A stretch of DNA of 64,000 nucleotides, taken from the NCBI RefSeq assembly GCF_001570565.1, contig NZ_BBXE01000028.1:1-64000 (forward strand), given 5' to 3'. The DNA comes from Herbidospora yilanensis (GTDB lineage: Bacteria > Actinomycetota > Actinomycetes > Streptosporangiales > Streptosporangiaceae). Shown here one piece after another: positions 34,826 to 44,649 of this stretch. Position 1 is the first letter of the stretch. Every line of letters starts with the position of its first letter. A program made the translations under genes and the position numbers. Under the pieces are notes generated by a model that saw only the letters and a program-made list of their open reading frames with translations, did no database searches and was not told where the DNA came from.

Positions 34826-35681
34826 CGAGAAGCCCGTCGCGAAGGGCGGCCTGCTGGTCTTCGCGGTATTTCAGCGCGGCCCCCAGCGTCACGGCCGCGG
34901 TGTCGGGGTCGAGCCGGTTGACCCCCAGCGTCAGCAGCGCCTCGGCCCAGTCGAGCGTCTCGGCGATGCCGGGCGGTTTGAGCAGGTCGGCGGCCCTCAG
35001 CCGGGCCGCCGCGCGGGCGACCTGTTCCGCGAGAGCGGACGTACAGGACGGCAGGCGGCGCAGCAGGATGGCGACCTCGCGGTCGAATCCCGGATGGTCG
35101 AGCCAGTGGTAGAGGCAGCGCCTCTTCAGCGCGTCGTGGACTTCGCGGGTGCGGTTGGAGGTCAACACGACCAGCGGCGGCGCGGCGGCGCGAATGGTGC
35201 CGAGTTCCGGAATGGAGATGGTGAAATCCGAGAGCACCTCCAGGAGAAAGGCCTCGAACTCGTCGTCGGCCCGGTCGATCTCGTCGACGAGAAGGACGGC
35301 GGGCTGCGATTCGATCGCCTGCAGCAACGGCCGGGCGATCAGGAAACGGCGGTCGTAGATCTCGCCTTCGAGGGCCCCGAGGTCGGTGATCCCGGCCGCT
35401 TCGGCGGCCTTCAGGTGCAGCAACTGGCGGGCGAAGTCCCAGTCGTAGAGGGCCTGGGCGGCGTCGAGCCCCTCGTAGCACTGCAGGCGGATCAGCGGGG
35501 CGCCGAGGACGGCGGCGAGGGTCTTGGCGAGCTCGGTCTTGCCGACTCCGGCCTCCCCTTCGAGGAACAGCGGCCGGCCCATGCGCAGGGCCAGGTAGGC
35601 GGCGGTCGCCAGGCCCGCGTCGGCCAGGTAGTCGCGCTGTTCGAGGAGGTCCCGCAGGGCCTCCGGGGAGTCGATTTCCAC
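34818..35681 (-). CDS. CoxD-like MoxR-family AAA+ ATPase
   Basis: The 287-residue ATPase has Walker A FLEGEAGVGKTELAKTLA (about residues 40-57), LQCYEGLDAAQALYDW, Walker B VLLVDEIDRADDEFEAFLLE (about 129-148) and the sensor sequence VLTSNRTREVHDALKRRCLYHW (about 173-194). The pattern is that of CoxD, which remodels the active site of CO dehydrogenase together with CoxE. GTG start. It heads the operon CoxD-CoxE-XdhC-MobA-like and is divergent from the HD-domain gene with 58 bases between. Confidence 0.9.
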   Translation of the reverse strand: MEIDSPEALRDLLEQRDYLADAGLATAAYLALRMGRPLFLEGEAGVGKTELAKTLAAVLGAPLIRLQCYEGLDAAQALYDWDFARQLLHLKAAEAAGITDLGALEGEIYDRRFLIARPLLQAIESQPAVLLVDEIDRADDEFEAFLLEVLSDFTISIPELGTIRAAAPPLVVLTSNRTREVHDALKRRCLYHWLDHPGFDREVAILLRRLPSCTSALAEQVARAAARLRAADLLKPPGIAETLDWAEALLTLGVNRLDPDTAAVTLGAALKYREDQQAALRDGLLDA

Positions 35682-35739
35682 CCGTCCAGGCTACTTCGGC
35701 GCGTGATCACGCGGCGCTCGCCCTTGGTAGGTTCGCCGG

Positions 35740-36327
35740 GTGACGCAGGATTTCCCCGATTCCCCCGCGGGGCGCGCCCTGGTCGCGGAGTTGTCCGCAC
35801 GCTGGGCCGAACCCCACCGCCGCTACCACACGACCCGCCACCTGACCGAGGTCCTGGCGGCGATCGAACCGCTGGCGGCCCATGCCGCCGATCTCCGAGC
35901 GGTCCGGCTGGCGGCCTGGTTCCACGACGCCGTCTACGACGGCCGGCCGGGCCTCGACGAGGAGCGCAGCGCCCAGCTCGCCCAGTCGCGCCTGACGGCC
36001 CTGGGGCTGCCGATCGCGCGTGAGGTCGCCCGGCTGGTCCGGGTGACGGCCACCCACTCCTACCCCGAGGGCGACGGGAACGCGGCGGTGCTCTGCGACG
36101 CCGACCTGGCCGTGCTCGGCCAGAGCCCGGAGCGGTACGACGCCTACGCCGAAGCGGTCCGGCGGGAATACCGCCACGTGCCCGACCCCCTGTTCCGGGT
36201 GGGCCGGGCCGAGGTGCTCCGGCGGCTGCTCGACGGTTCTCTCTACGGCACCCAAACGGCCCGTGACCTGTGGGAAGACCAGGCCCGGCGCAACCTGGAA
36301 CGGGAGCTCCGGCACATTACCGATTGA
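35740..36327 (+). CDS. HD-domain metal-dependent phosphohydrolase-like protein
   Basis: The 195-residue helical protein has the metal ligands of the HD superfamily: YHTTRHLTEVL (His, about residues 28-38), AAWFHDAVYDG (His-Asp, about 58-68) and CDADLAVLG (Asp, about 114-122). HDAVYD with the upstream H is typical of small predicted metal-dependent phosphohydrolases; the substrate is unknown. GTG start (VTQDFPDSP). It is followed by the sulfonate operon, whose candidate promoter begins within its stop codon. Confidence 0.83.
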   Translation: MTQDFPDSPAGRALVAELSARWAEPHRRYHTTRHLTEVLAAIEPLAAHAADLRAVRLAAWFHDAVYDGRPGLDEERSAQLAQSRLTALGLPIAREVARLVRVTATHSYPEGDGNAAVLCDADLAVLGQSPERYDAYAEAVRREYRHVPDPLFRVGRAEVLRRLLDGSLYGTQTARDLWEDQARRNLERELRHITD

Positions 36328-36351
36328 CTTGGTAGGAAATATGGGTAACTC
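36324..36351 (+). promoter_or_regulatory. Candidate promoter of the ssu operon
   Basis: TTGACT (36324-36329) and TAACTC (36346-36351) are separated by 16 bases, and the start codon of ssuC is about 40 bases further on. The AT-rich stretch GGTAGGAAATATGGG within the spacer stands out from the GC-rich surroundings and could bind a sulfur-starvation regulator, but I see no clear operator symmetry. Confidence 0.35.
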
Positions 36352-36390
36352 TGGGGGCGGTCCACTCACCGCTCTCTGCGAGGTTCCCGT

Positions 36391-37212
36391 ATGTCCGTCG
36401 TCGAGCTGGCGCGCCCGGTCGAAAGACCGCGCGCCACGCCGAAAGGGCCGCGGCGCCGCGTCACCGCGTGGCATCGCTGGCTGAGCCCGCTCGCCCTCCT
36501 CGTGATCTGGCAGATCGCCAGCGCCACCGGTCTGCTGCCCGAACGCCTGCTGGCCGCACCGGCCACCATCGCCGCCACCGCCGTCGAACTGACCCAGGCG
36601 GGGACGCTGCCGACCGCGATCGGGGTCTCGCTCCAGCGGGTGCTGATCGGCTTCCTGGTCGGCGGCGCGGCCGGAATCCTGCTCGCCCTGGTCGCGGGGC
36701 TGAGCCGGGCGGGTGAGAACGCGGTCGACCCGATCATGCAGGCGCTGCGGGCGCTGCCGTTCTTCGGCCTCATCCCGCTGTTCATCCTGTGGTTCGGCAT
36801 CGGCGAGGAGCCGAAGATCCTGCTGGTGGCCCTGGCGGTGTCGTTCCCCCTCTACCTCAACACCTTCTCGGGCATCCGGGGCGTCGACGGCAAGCTCGCC
36901 GAGGTCGCCACGACGCTGAAGTTGTCGCGCGGCCAGTTGATCAGGCACATCGTGCTGCCGGGCGCGCTGCCCCAGACGCTCGTCGGGCTGCGGCAGGCCC
37001 TCGGCGTGGCCTGGCTGGCGCTGATCGTGGCCGAGCAGGTGAACGCGACCACCGGCCTCGGCTACATGATCAACGACGCCCGGGAGTTCCTGCGCACCGA
37101 CGTGATCGTGGTCGGGCTGCTCGTCTACAGCGCGCTCGGGCTGGCCACCGACGCGATCGTCCGGCTGCTGGAGCGGAGGGCGCTCGCATGGCGACGCGGC
37201 TTTCTGGCGTAG
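36391..37212 (+). CDS. ssuC: Sulfonate ABC transporter permease SsuC
   Basis: The 273-residue membrane protein has six or so hydrophobic segments of the BPD_transp_1 fold. After a basic cytoplasmic N-terminus the first helix is SPLALLVIWQIASATG. Key family sequences are LRALPFFGLIPLFILWFGIGEEPK (about residues 114-137) and the ATPase-contacting EAA-type loop LRQALGVAWLALIVAEQV (about 202-219). It resembles SsuC/TauC permeases for aliphatic sulfonates. Its 3' end overlaps the ATPase gene by 25 bases. The operon order is permease, ATPase, binding protein, monooxygenase. Confidence 0.9.
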   Translation: MSVVELARPVERPRATPKGPRRRVTAWHRWLSPLALLVIWQIASATGLLPERLLAAPATIAATAVELTQAGTLPTAIGVSLQRVLIGFLVGGAAGILLALVAGLSRAGENAVDPIMQALRALPFFGLIPLFILWFGIGEEPKILLVALAVSFPLYLNTFSGIRGVDGKLAEVATTLKLSRGQLIRHIVLPGALPQTLVGLRQALGVAWLALIVAEQVNATTGLGYMINDAREFLRTDVIVVGLLVYSALGLATDAIVRLLERRALAWRRGFLA

Positions 37213-37883
37213 CACGCGCGTTCGGCGACCGGGTCGTGCTCGACTCGCTCGACCTGGAACTGCGCGACGGCGAGTTCACCGCCCTGCTGGGGCGCAGCGG
37301 CTCCGGCAAGTCGACCCTGCTCCGGGCGCTGGCCGGGCTCGACGACGAGGTCACCGGAACGATCGACGTCACCGGCTCGGTCGCGGTGGCCTTCCAGGAG
37401 CCCCGGCTGGTGCCGTGGAAGCGGCTGCTGGCCAACATCACGCTCGGGCTCGACGCCCCCGCCGGCAAGGCGAAGGCGGCGCTGGCCGAGGTCGGGCTGG
37501 CCGAACGGTCCGACGCCTGGCCGCTCACCCTCTCGGGTGGTGAGGCACAGCGCGCGAGCCTGGCCCGCGCGCTGGTCCGCGAGCCCGAACTGCTGCTGCT
37601 CGACGAGCCCTTCTCGGCCCTCGACGCCCTCACCCGGATCACCATCCACCAGCTCGTGCTGGAGTTGTGGGCCCGGCACCGCCCGGCCGTGCTGCTGGTC
37701 ACCCACGACGTGGACGAGGCGCTGCTGCTGGCCGACCGGGTGCTGGTGCTCGACGAGGGCCGCATCGCCCACGACATCTCCATCACGGCCGAGCGTCCCC
37801 GCCACCGCGAGGACCCCGGCCTGGTCACCCTGCGAAACACCCTGCTCGCCGCGCTCGGCGTCTCACCCGAAGGAAGATCATGA
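37188..37883 (+). CDS. ssuB: Sulfonate ABC transporter ATP-binding protein SsuB
   Basis: The 231-residue ATPase has Walker A LLGRSGSGKSTLLRALAG (about residues 35-52), Q-loop VAFQEPRLVPWKRL (about 68-81), signature LSGGEAQRASLARAL (about 118-132), Walker B LLLLDEPFSALDALTR (about 138-153) and H-loop LLVTHDVDEALLLADRV. The Q-loop and PFSALD sequences are those of the nitrate/sulfonate/taurine (NitT/TauT) subfamily. ATG at 37188 lies inside ssuC; the stop overlaps the ssuA start by 4 bases. Confidence 0.93.
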   Translation: MATRLSGVARAFGDRVVLDSLDLELRDGEFTALLGRSGSGKSTLLRALAGLDDEVTGTIDVTGSVAVAFQEPRLVPWKRLLANITLGLDAPAGKAKAALAEVGLAERSDAWPLTLSGGEAQRASLARALVREPELLLLDEPFSALDALTRITIHQLVLELWARHRPAVLLVTHDVDEALLLADRVLVLDEGRIAHDISITAERPRHREDPGLVTLRNTLLAALGVSPEGRS

Positions 37884-38839
37884 AACGCGCACTGCTGGCC
37901 GCCGTCCTGCTGCTGGCCGCCGCGTGCGGCAGCCCGTCGACCGACGCCGGCGCCCCCGAGGGAACGGTCACGCTCCGCGTGGGCGACCAGAAGGCCGGGG
38001 CGCAGGCGCTGCTGAAGGCGGCCGGGCTGCTCGACGGCGCCCCGTACAAGATCACGTTCGCCCAGTTCACCTCGGGCCCGCCGCTGCTGGAGGCGATCAA
38101 CGCCGGGGCCGTCGACATCGGCGGCGTGGGCAACACTCCCCCGATCTTCGCGGCGGCGGCCGACTCGAAGATCAAGGTCGTGGCGGCCTACAAGCAGAAC
38201 GTGACGGGGGCGGCGGTGGTCGTACCGGCGAACTCGACCCTGACCGGCCCGGCCGACCTCAAGGGCAAGAAGATCGCCGTGGCCAAGGGCAGTTCCTCCC
38301 ACCACCACCTGCTGTCGGTGCTGAAGAAGGAGGGCCTGGCCTTCTCCGACATCCAGCCGCAGTACCTCCAGCCCGCCGACGCGCTGGCCGCCTTCTCCGG
38401 CGGCACCGTCGACGCCTGGACGATCTGGGAGCCCTTCACCTCCCAGGCGATCCTCCAGCACGAGGCGAGGGTGCTGGTCGACGGCACCGGCTACGTCAAC
38501 GGCCTGAACTTCCAGGTCGCGGCCCCCGAGGCGATCGAGACCAAGGCCGACGCGGTCCGCGACTACCTGACCCGCATCGCCAAGGCCCGTCAGTGGGCGC
38601 TCGGTCACAAGCCCGAATGGGCCAAGGTGTGGGCGGCCGAGACCGGCCTGCCGCAGGAGGTCGCCGACGCGGCCGTCGACAACGCGGTCATGTCGCCGAT
38701 CGTCATCGACGACGCCGTGGTCACCTCGGAGCAGCAGATGGCCGACGCCTTCGCCGCCGAGGGCCTCATCCCGGGCGGGCTGAAGTTCGCCGACTTCGTC
38801 GACCGGCGCTTCAACGACATCGTGGAGGCGGCGCAGTGA
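37880..38839 (+). CDS. ssuA: Sulfonate ABC transporter substrate-binding lipoprotein SsuA
   Basis: The 319-residue protein is exported as a lipoprotein: MKRALLAAVLLLAAACGS has a basic start, a hydrophobic core and a lipobox ending at Cys 18 (AAAC). The mature part shows the NMT1/SsuA fold: VTLRVGDQKAGAQALLKAAG, ITFAQFTSGPPLLEAINAGAVDIG (about residues 61-84), GNTPPIFAA, LKGKKIAVAKGSSSHHHLL (about 128-146) and DAWTIWEPF. It should capture alkanesulfonates outside the membrane. Starts in ATGA on the ssuB stop and overlaps the ssuD start by 4 bases. Confidence 0.92.
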   Translation: MKRALLAAVLLLAAACGSPSTDAGAPEGTVTLRVGDQKAGAQALLKAAGLLDGAPYKITFAQFTSGPPLLEAINAGAVDIGGVGNTPPIFAAAADSKIKVVAAYKQNVTGAAVVVPANSTLTGPADLKGKKIAVAKGSSSHHHLLSVLKKEGLAFSDIQPQYLQPADALAAFSGGTVDAWTIWEPFTSQAILQHEARVLVDGTGYVNGLNFQVAAPEAIETKADAVRDYLTRIAKARQWALGHKPEWAKVWAAETGLPQEVADAAVDNAVMSPIVIDDAVVTSEQQMADAFAAEGLIPGGLKFADFVDRRFNDIVEAAQ

Positions 38840-39942
38840 GATTCCACTGGTTCCTGCCGACGACCGGCGACGGCCGCTCGATCGTGGCCGGCGGCCACGG
38901 CCTCGGCCGCACCCACGGCGACGCCGAATACCGCGCCCCGTCGGTCGAATACCTGGGCCAGATCGCGAAGGCGGCCGAGCAGGTCGGCTTCGAGGCGGTG
39001 CTGACCCCGACCGGCACCTGGTGCGAGGACGCCTGGCTCATCACGGCGGCCCTGACCCAGGTGACGACCCGGCTGAAGTTCCTGGTGGCGTTCCGGCCGG
39101 GCCTGCTCTCCCCGACGCTGGCCGCGCAGATGGCCGCCACCTACCAGCGCGTCTCGGGCGGGCGGCTGCTGCTCAACGTGGTGACCGGCGGCGAGGCGGC
39201 CGAGCAGGCCCGGTTCGGCGACCACCTGAGCAAGGACGAGCGCTACGCCCGCACCGACGAGTTCCTCAGCGTCGTGCGGGGCGCCTGGCAGGGCGGCCTC
39301 GACTTCACCGGGACCTACTACGACGTGGCCGACGCCCGCGTCGCCGCCCCGCCGGAGCCCGCACCGGAGATCTACTTCGGCGGCTCCTCCGGCGCGGCCG
39401 GCCCGGTGGCCGCCAAGCACGCCGACGTCTACCTGACCTGGGGCGAGCCGCCCGCGCAGGTGGGCGAGAAGCTGCGCTGGATCCGCGACCTGGCCGCCGC
39501 GGAAGGGCGCACGCTCCGGTACGGCGTGCGCCTGCACGTCATCACCAGAGACACCAGCGAGGAGGCCTGGGCCGAGGCCGGACGCCTGCTGGAGCGCATC
39601 CCGAGCGGCGACGTCGCCAAGGCCCGCGAACTGCTGTCGACGAGCGAGTCGGTCGGCCAGAAGCGCATGCTCGCCCTGCACGAGGGCTTCACGGGCGGCA
39701 GGGCCCGCGACCTGGAGATCCACCCGGGCCTGTGGGCCGGGGTCGGCCTGGTGCGGGGCGGCGCGGGAACCGCGCTGGTGGGCAGCCACGCGGAGGTCGC
39801 CGACCTGCTGGAGGAGTACGCCGCCCACGGGGCGTCGGAGTTCATCCTGTCGGGCTACCCCCATCTGGAGGAGGCCTACTGGTTCGGCGAGGGCGTGCTG
39901 CCCGAACTGCGCAGGAGGGGCCTGGTCGCGAAGGCGGCCTAG
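38836..39942 (+). CDS. ssuD: FMNH2-dependent alkanesulfonate monooxygenase SsuD
   Basis: SsuD uses reduced FMN and oxygen to release sulfite from alkanesulfonates, supplying sulfur under starvation. The 368-residue protein starts at GTG (VRFHWFLPTTGDGRSI) with a 4-base overlap on ssuA. Family residues include the cysteine in PTGTWCEDAWLITAAL (near 57), LKFLVAFRPGLLSPTLAAQM (about 73-92), LLLNVVTGGEAAEQARFGD (about 110-128) and RLHVITRDTSEEAW (about 234-247). The flavin reductase SsuE that normally feeds it is not encoded in the window. Its TAG stop shares a CTAG palindrome with the convergent PH-domain gene. Confidence 0.93.
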   Translation: MRFHWFLPTTGDGRSIVAGGHGLGRTHGDAEYRAPSVEYLGQIAKAAEQVGFEAVLTPTGTWCEDAWLITAALTQVTTRLKFLVAFRPGLLSPTLAAQMAATYQRVSGGRLLLNVVTGGEAAEQARFGDHLSKDERYARTDEFLSVVRGAWQGGLDFTGTYYDVADARVAAPPEPAPEIYFGGSSGAAGPVAAKHADVYLTWGEPPAQVGEKLRWIRDLAAAEGRTLRYGVRLHVITRDTSEEAWAEAGRLLERIPSGDVAKARELLSTSESVGQKRMLALHEGFTGGRARDLEIHPGLWAGVGLVRGGAGTALVGSHAEVADLLEEYAAHGASEFILSGYPHLEEAYWFGEGVLPELRRRGLVAKAA

Positions 39943-40391
39943 TGGTCGGGGGCCTCGCTCTTGATCTTGATCAGCGCGTTCAGCTCCGCCACCGCCCGCG
40001 CCGCCCGCGCCTTCTCCGAGCCCTGGATCCCCATCGCCCCCACGACGCTCCCGTCGGCGAGGTCGAGGCGGGGCCAGGGCTCGGCCTCCGGGAGGGAGAC
40101 GCCGAGGATCTCGGCCCACTCGTAGCGGTGCACCCGCACCGCGTTGACCACGGTCACGCCGTCGTCGTCGGCCACCACCCGCAGGCGGCCCAGCAGGTGG
40201 AGGAGGAAGGCGACGGCGCAGCCGAACACGAAGACCCCGATGCGGTCGGGGAGGTGGAACTGCTCCGGAAGGACGACCGCCAGGATCAGCGCGCCGCCCA
40301 CCATGATCGCCGCGAGCGTGTAGGCCACGACGCGGGCCCTCTTCGGACGCCAGACGACGGGGAGGGGCGGCGCGGGAACACTCGGGAACAT
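39939..40391 (-). CDS. Bacterial PH-domain membrane protein
   Basis: A 150-residue protein. A Pro-rich N-terminus (VPAPPLPVVWRPKRARV) is followed by two membrane helices (YTLAAIMVGGALILAVV and IGVFVFGCAVAFLLHLLG), then a small beta-rich domain RVVADDDGVTVVNAVRVHRYEWAEILGV that looks like the bacterial PH (bPH) family often encoded beside ribH in actinomycetes. The function is unknown; a membrane-linked binding domain is likely. It is 11 bases upstream of nothing else in its direction and downstream of ribH by 11 bases, so it may be the last gene of the rib operon. Confidence 0.8.
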   Translation of the reverse strand: MFPSVPAPPLPVVWRPKRARVVAYTLAAIMVGGALILAVVLPEQFHLPDRIGVFVFGCAVAFLLHLLGRLRVVADDDGVTVVNAVRVHRYEWAEILGVSLPEAEPWPRLDLADGSVVGAMGIQGSEKARAARAVAELNALIKIKSEAPDH

Positions 40392-40402
40392 GAGACCGAA
40401 CG

Positions 40403-42095
<1,693 letters not shown>

Positions 42096-42099
<4 letters not shown>

Positions 42100-42716
42100 A
42101 CTGCGACGGCCTCCTGCTTGCGCCAGTTGACGAATCCGGTGAGGACCAGGACGAAGAACACCGCGTAGACCGCCCCGGAGACGACGAGCCCCGACCGGAA
42201 GGCCAGCGGCACTCCGACGAGGTCGACGGCGATCCAGACGAGCCAGAAGTCGGTCAGCGCCCTGCCCTGGGCCCAGGTCGCGACCGCGCTGCCGACGAAG
42301 ATGTAGGCGTCGGCCGCCACCAGGAAGTAGCCCTCGGGAAGGGGGGCGTGCGCGCCCCACGAGAGCCCGGTGACGAAGAAGAACCAGCCGACCAGGGCGG
42401 TCCCGGCGACGACGGTCCCGGCCAGGAACAGCCGCTCGGCGTACGTCGCGGTCCGCACGGCCAGCACCTCGCCCTGGCTCTTCCACCGCACCCAGCCGTA
42501 CACGGCCAGCACGCCGAACATGACCTGCTTCAGCGCGTTGCCGGTCAGCCCCGCGTCGATCGAGGCGGCCAGCAGCAGCACCGACGCGGTGAGCTGGACC
42601 GGCCAGGTCCACAACGACCTGCGGATGGCGAACACGACCGTGGCCAGGGCCAGGATGTTGCCGATGAGGTCGGTCCACAGGACGGTCGTCCCGAAGACCT
42701 CGAAGGTGGCGTTCAC
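42096..42716 (-). CDS. ribM: PnuC-family transporter, probably riboflavin uptake (RibM type)
   Basis: The 206-residue protein has seven or so hydrophobic helices of the PnuC fold, with [23 protein letters not shown]-like and [11 protein letters not shown] (about residues 72-82) sequences near its start and [14 protein letters not shown]-like ([13 protein letters not shown]) near residue 160. PnuC proteins carry vitamins by facilitated diffusion. Family membership does not fix the substrate, but RibM of Streptomyces and Corynebacterium is a PnuC-type riboflavin transporter encoded in FMN-riboswitch-controlled operons, and here the gene lies between ribE and ribBA with 4-base overlaps on both sides. 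I therefore call riboflavin rather than nicotinamide riboside. Confidence 0.85.
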
Positions 42717-43300
42717 CGGGCCACCAGCTTCTCCACGTACTTGGCGATGACGTCGGCCTCCAGGTTCACCGGGTCGCCGGCGACCTTGCCGCCGAGGGTC
42801 GTCAGGGCGAGCGTGGTGGGGATCAGGCTGACGGTGAACTCCTCGCCGGAGACCGACGCGACGGTCAGCGAGACGCCGTCGACCGTGATCGAGCCCTTGT
42901 GGACGACGTAGCGGGCCAGGTCGGCGGGCAGGGAGATGGTCACGACCTCCCAGTGCTCGCCGGGTTCCCGCTTCAGCAGCGTCCCGGTCCCGTCGACGTG
43001 GCCCTGCACGATGTGGCCGCCGAGCCGCTGGTCGGCGCGGACCGCGCGCTCCAGGTTCACCGGCGAGCCCACGGTCAGCGCGCCCAGGCTGCTCCGGTCG
43101 AGGGTCTCCTTCATGACGTCGACGGTGAAGACGTCGTCGTTCACCTCGACGACGGTCAGGCAGACGCCGTTGACGGCGATCGAGTCGCCGTGCCCGGCGT
43201 CCTCGGTGACCTTGGGGCCGCGGAAGGCCAGCCGGGCCGCCTGCGGGAGAGGGTCGACGGCGACGACCTCGCCGAGTTCCTCGACGATTCCGGTGAACAT
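42713..43300 (-). CDS. ribE: Riboflavin synthase alpha chain RibE
   Basis: Riboflavin synthase dismutates two lumazine molecules to riboflavin. The 195-residue protein has the characteristic internal duplication: first lumazine-binding domain from [16 protein letters not shown] with [15 protein letters not shown] (about residues 39-53), second from [16 protein letters not shown] (about 95-110) with [15 protein letters not shown]. Start ATG is two bases after the ribD stop. In this operon the synthase, the uptake protein and RibBA are coupled. Confidence 0.96.
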   Translation of the reverse strand: MFTGIVEELGEVVAVDPLPQAARLAFRGPKVTEDAGHGDSIAVNGVCLTVVEVNDDVFTVDVMKETLDRSSLGALTVGSPVNLERAVRADQRLGGHIVQGHVDGTGTLLKREPGEHWEVVTISLPADLARYVVHKGSITVDGVSLTVASVSGEEFTVSLIPTTLALTTLGGKVAGDPVNLEADVIAKYVEKLVAR

Positions 43301-43302
43301 GC

Positions 43303-44358
43303 TCAGTTCTCCTTCGGGGGCGCCGGCCGCGCGGTCACGCGCAGGTCCGGTCCAATGGGGACGACGTCTTCGAACTCCCAGCGGTGGATGCCGCCGACGC
43401 CCGTCACCCCGGCCTCGCCCAGGGCGCTGAGCCCCGAGCCGAGGAAGGCGGGCGCCAGGTAGGCGACGACCCGGTCGACCAGACCGGCGCGCAGGAAGCT
43501 CCCGGCGAGGGTGGGGCCGCCTTCGAGGAAGACGCTGACGATCCGGCGGCGGTGGAGTTCGGTCAGCAGGGCGGGCAGGTCGAGGCCGTGGGGGCCGCGC
43601 GGGACGCGAACGGCGTGCGCGGAGGGGAGGTCGACCCCGACGGCGAGCAGGGTGGGCGCGGCGTCGTCGAGCACCTTCGCGTGCGGGGGCGTGCTGCCCT
43701 CGCTGTCGACGACGACACGCAGGGGTTTCGCGGCGCCGGGCCGGACCGTCAGGTGGGGGTCGTCGGCCAGCACGGTGCCGATCCCGGCCATGATCGCGTC
43801 GTGCTGCGCGCGCAGGCGGTGCACGTCGGCGCGGGCCTCGGGCGAGGTGATCCACCGGCTGGTGCCGTCGGCGGCGGCCGACCGGCCGTCGAGGGTCGCG
43901 GCGAACTTCCACGTGACGAACGGCCGCCTCATCCGCGTGTACGTCAGCCAGTGGGCGTTCCCCCGCTCGGCCTCGGCCCGCAGCAGCCCCGTCTCGACGG
44001 CGACGCCCGCACGGCGCAGCCTCTCCGCGCCCCCGGCCGCGACCGGGTTCGGGTCGGGCACCGCGACGACGACACGTTCGATCCCGGCCTTGAGCAGCGC
44101 CTCGGAGCAGGGGCCGGTCCGGCCGTGGTGGTCGCAGGGTTCGAGGGTGACGTAGGCGGTGCCGCCCCGGGCCAGCTCACCGGCCTCGCGCAGCGCCCAG
44201 ACCTCGGCGTGCGGCCCGCCGGCCGCGGCGTGGAAGCCCTCGCCGACGACGGAGCCCCCGGCGGACGTGATCACGCACCCGACCACCGGATTCGGGCTCG
44301 TCGTGCCCAGCCCGCGCGCGGCGAGGTCGATCGCCCGGCGCATGAAGTGGTCGTCCAC
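43303..44358 (-). CDS. ribD: Bifunctional riboflavin deaminase/reductase RibD
   Basis: RibD deaminates and then reduces the GTP-derived pyrimidine. In the 351-residue protein the N-terminal deaminase has the zinc site GGPHAEVWALREAG (about residues 47-60) and TLEPCDHHGRTGPCSEALL (about 71-89); the C-terminal reductase domain has VTWKFAATLDGRSAAADGTSRW-like residues, HDAIMAGIGTVLADDPHLTVR (about 185-205) and VFLEGGPTLAGSFL. It is the first gene after the FMN riboswitch. The start is GTG at 44358, with a ribosome site GAAGGGA overlapped by the palindrome CCCTGATTCAGGG. Confidence 0.95.
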   Translation of the reverse strand: MDDHFMRRAIDLAARGLGTTSPNPVVGCVITSAGGSVVGEGFHAAAGGPHAEVWALREAGELARGGTAYVTLEPCDHHGRTGPCSEALLKAGIERVVVAVPDPNPVAAGGAERLRRAGVAVETGLLRAEAERGNAHWLTYTRMRRPFVTWKFAATLDGRSAAADGTSRWITSPEARADVHRLRAQHDAIMAGIGTVLADDPHLTVRPGAAKPLRVVVDSEGSTPPHAKVLDDAAPTLLAVGVDLPSAHAVRVPRGPHGLDLPALLTELHRRRIVSVFLEGGPTLAGSFLRAGLVDRVVAYLAPAFLGSGLSALGEAGVTGVGGIHRWEFEDVVPIGPDLRVTARPAPPKEN

Positions 44359-44446
44359 CCCGGTCCCTTCCCTGAATCAGGGCTCCGGGGCATGGGCATG
44401 GAAGCGCCCAAGGACGGACGCACCCCGAACAGGGGCCTCGTCCGCC

Positions 44447-44573
44447 GCGTGCTGCCTCCCATCCGGACTTTCACCGTCGGTCCTGGAATTCCACCAGGTC
44501 AACCGGCCGATGGATTCGGCCGGGTCGCGGACTGTCACCGCCGGTTCGGACTTTCACCGACCCCGGAGCACGC
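44447..44573 (-). promoter_or_regulatory. FMN riboswitch (RFN element) controlling the rib operon
   Basis: On the minus strand the element runs from GCGTGCTCCGGGGTCGG to GGGAGGCAGCACGC, and GCGTGCT/AGCACGC form the closing P1 stem. Conserved RFN blocks are all visible: GGTGAAAGTCCGAACCGGCGG near the 5' end, GACAGTCCGCGACCC, CCGACGGTGAAAGTCCGGATGGG near the 3' end. It precedes ribD by about 90 bases. The stretch between contains a GCCCC/CGGGG hairpin and CCCTGATTCAGGG overlapping the ribosome site, so control by sequestering translation (or early termination) is plausible. Confidence 0.95.
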
Positions 44574-44649
44574 ATTGTTTCTTCGGTACGCGTAAAGGCT
44601 GTTGCCTACGCAAGTTATTCCCAGTCTGCCACGAGGGTTCCGGGCGGCG

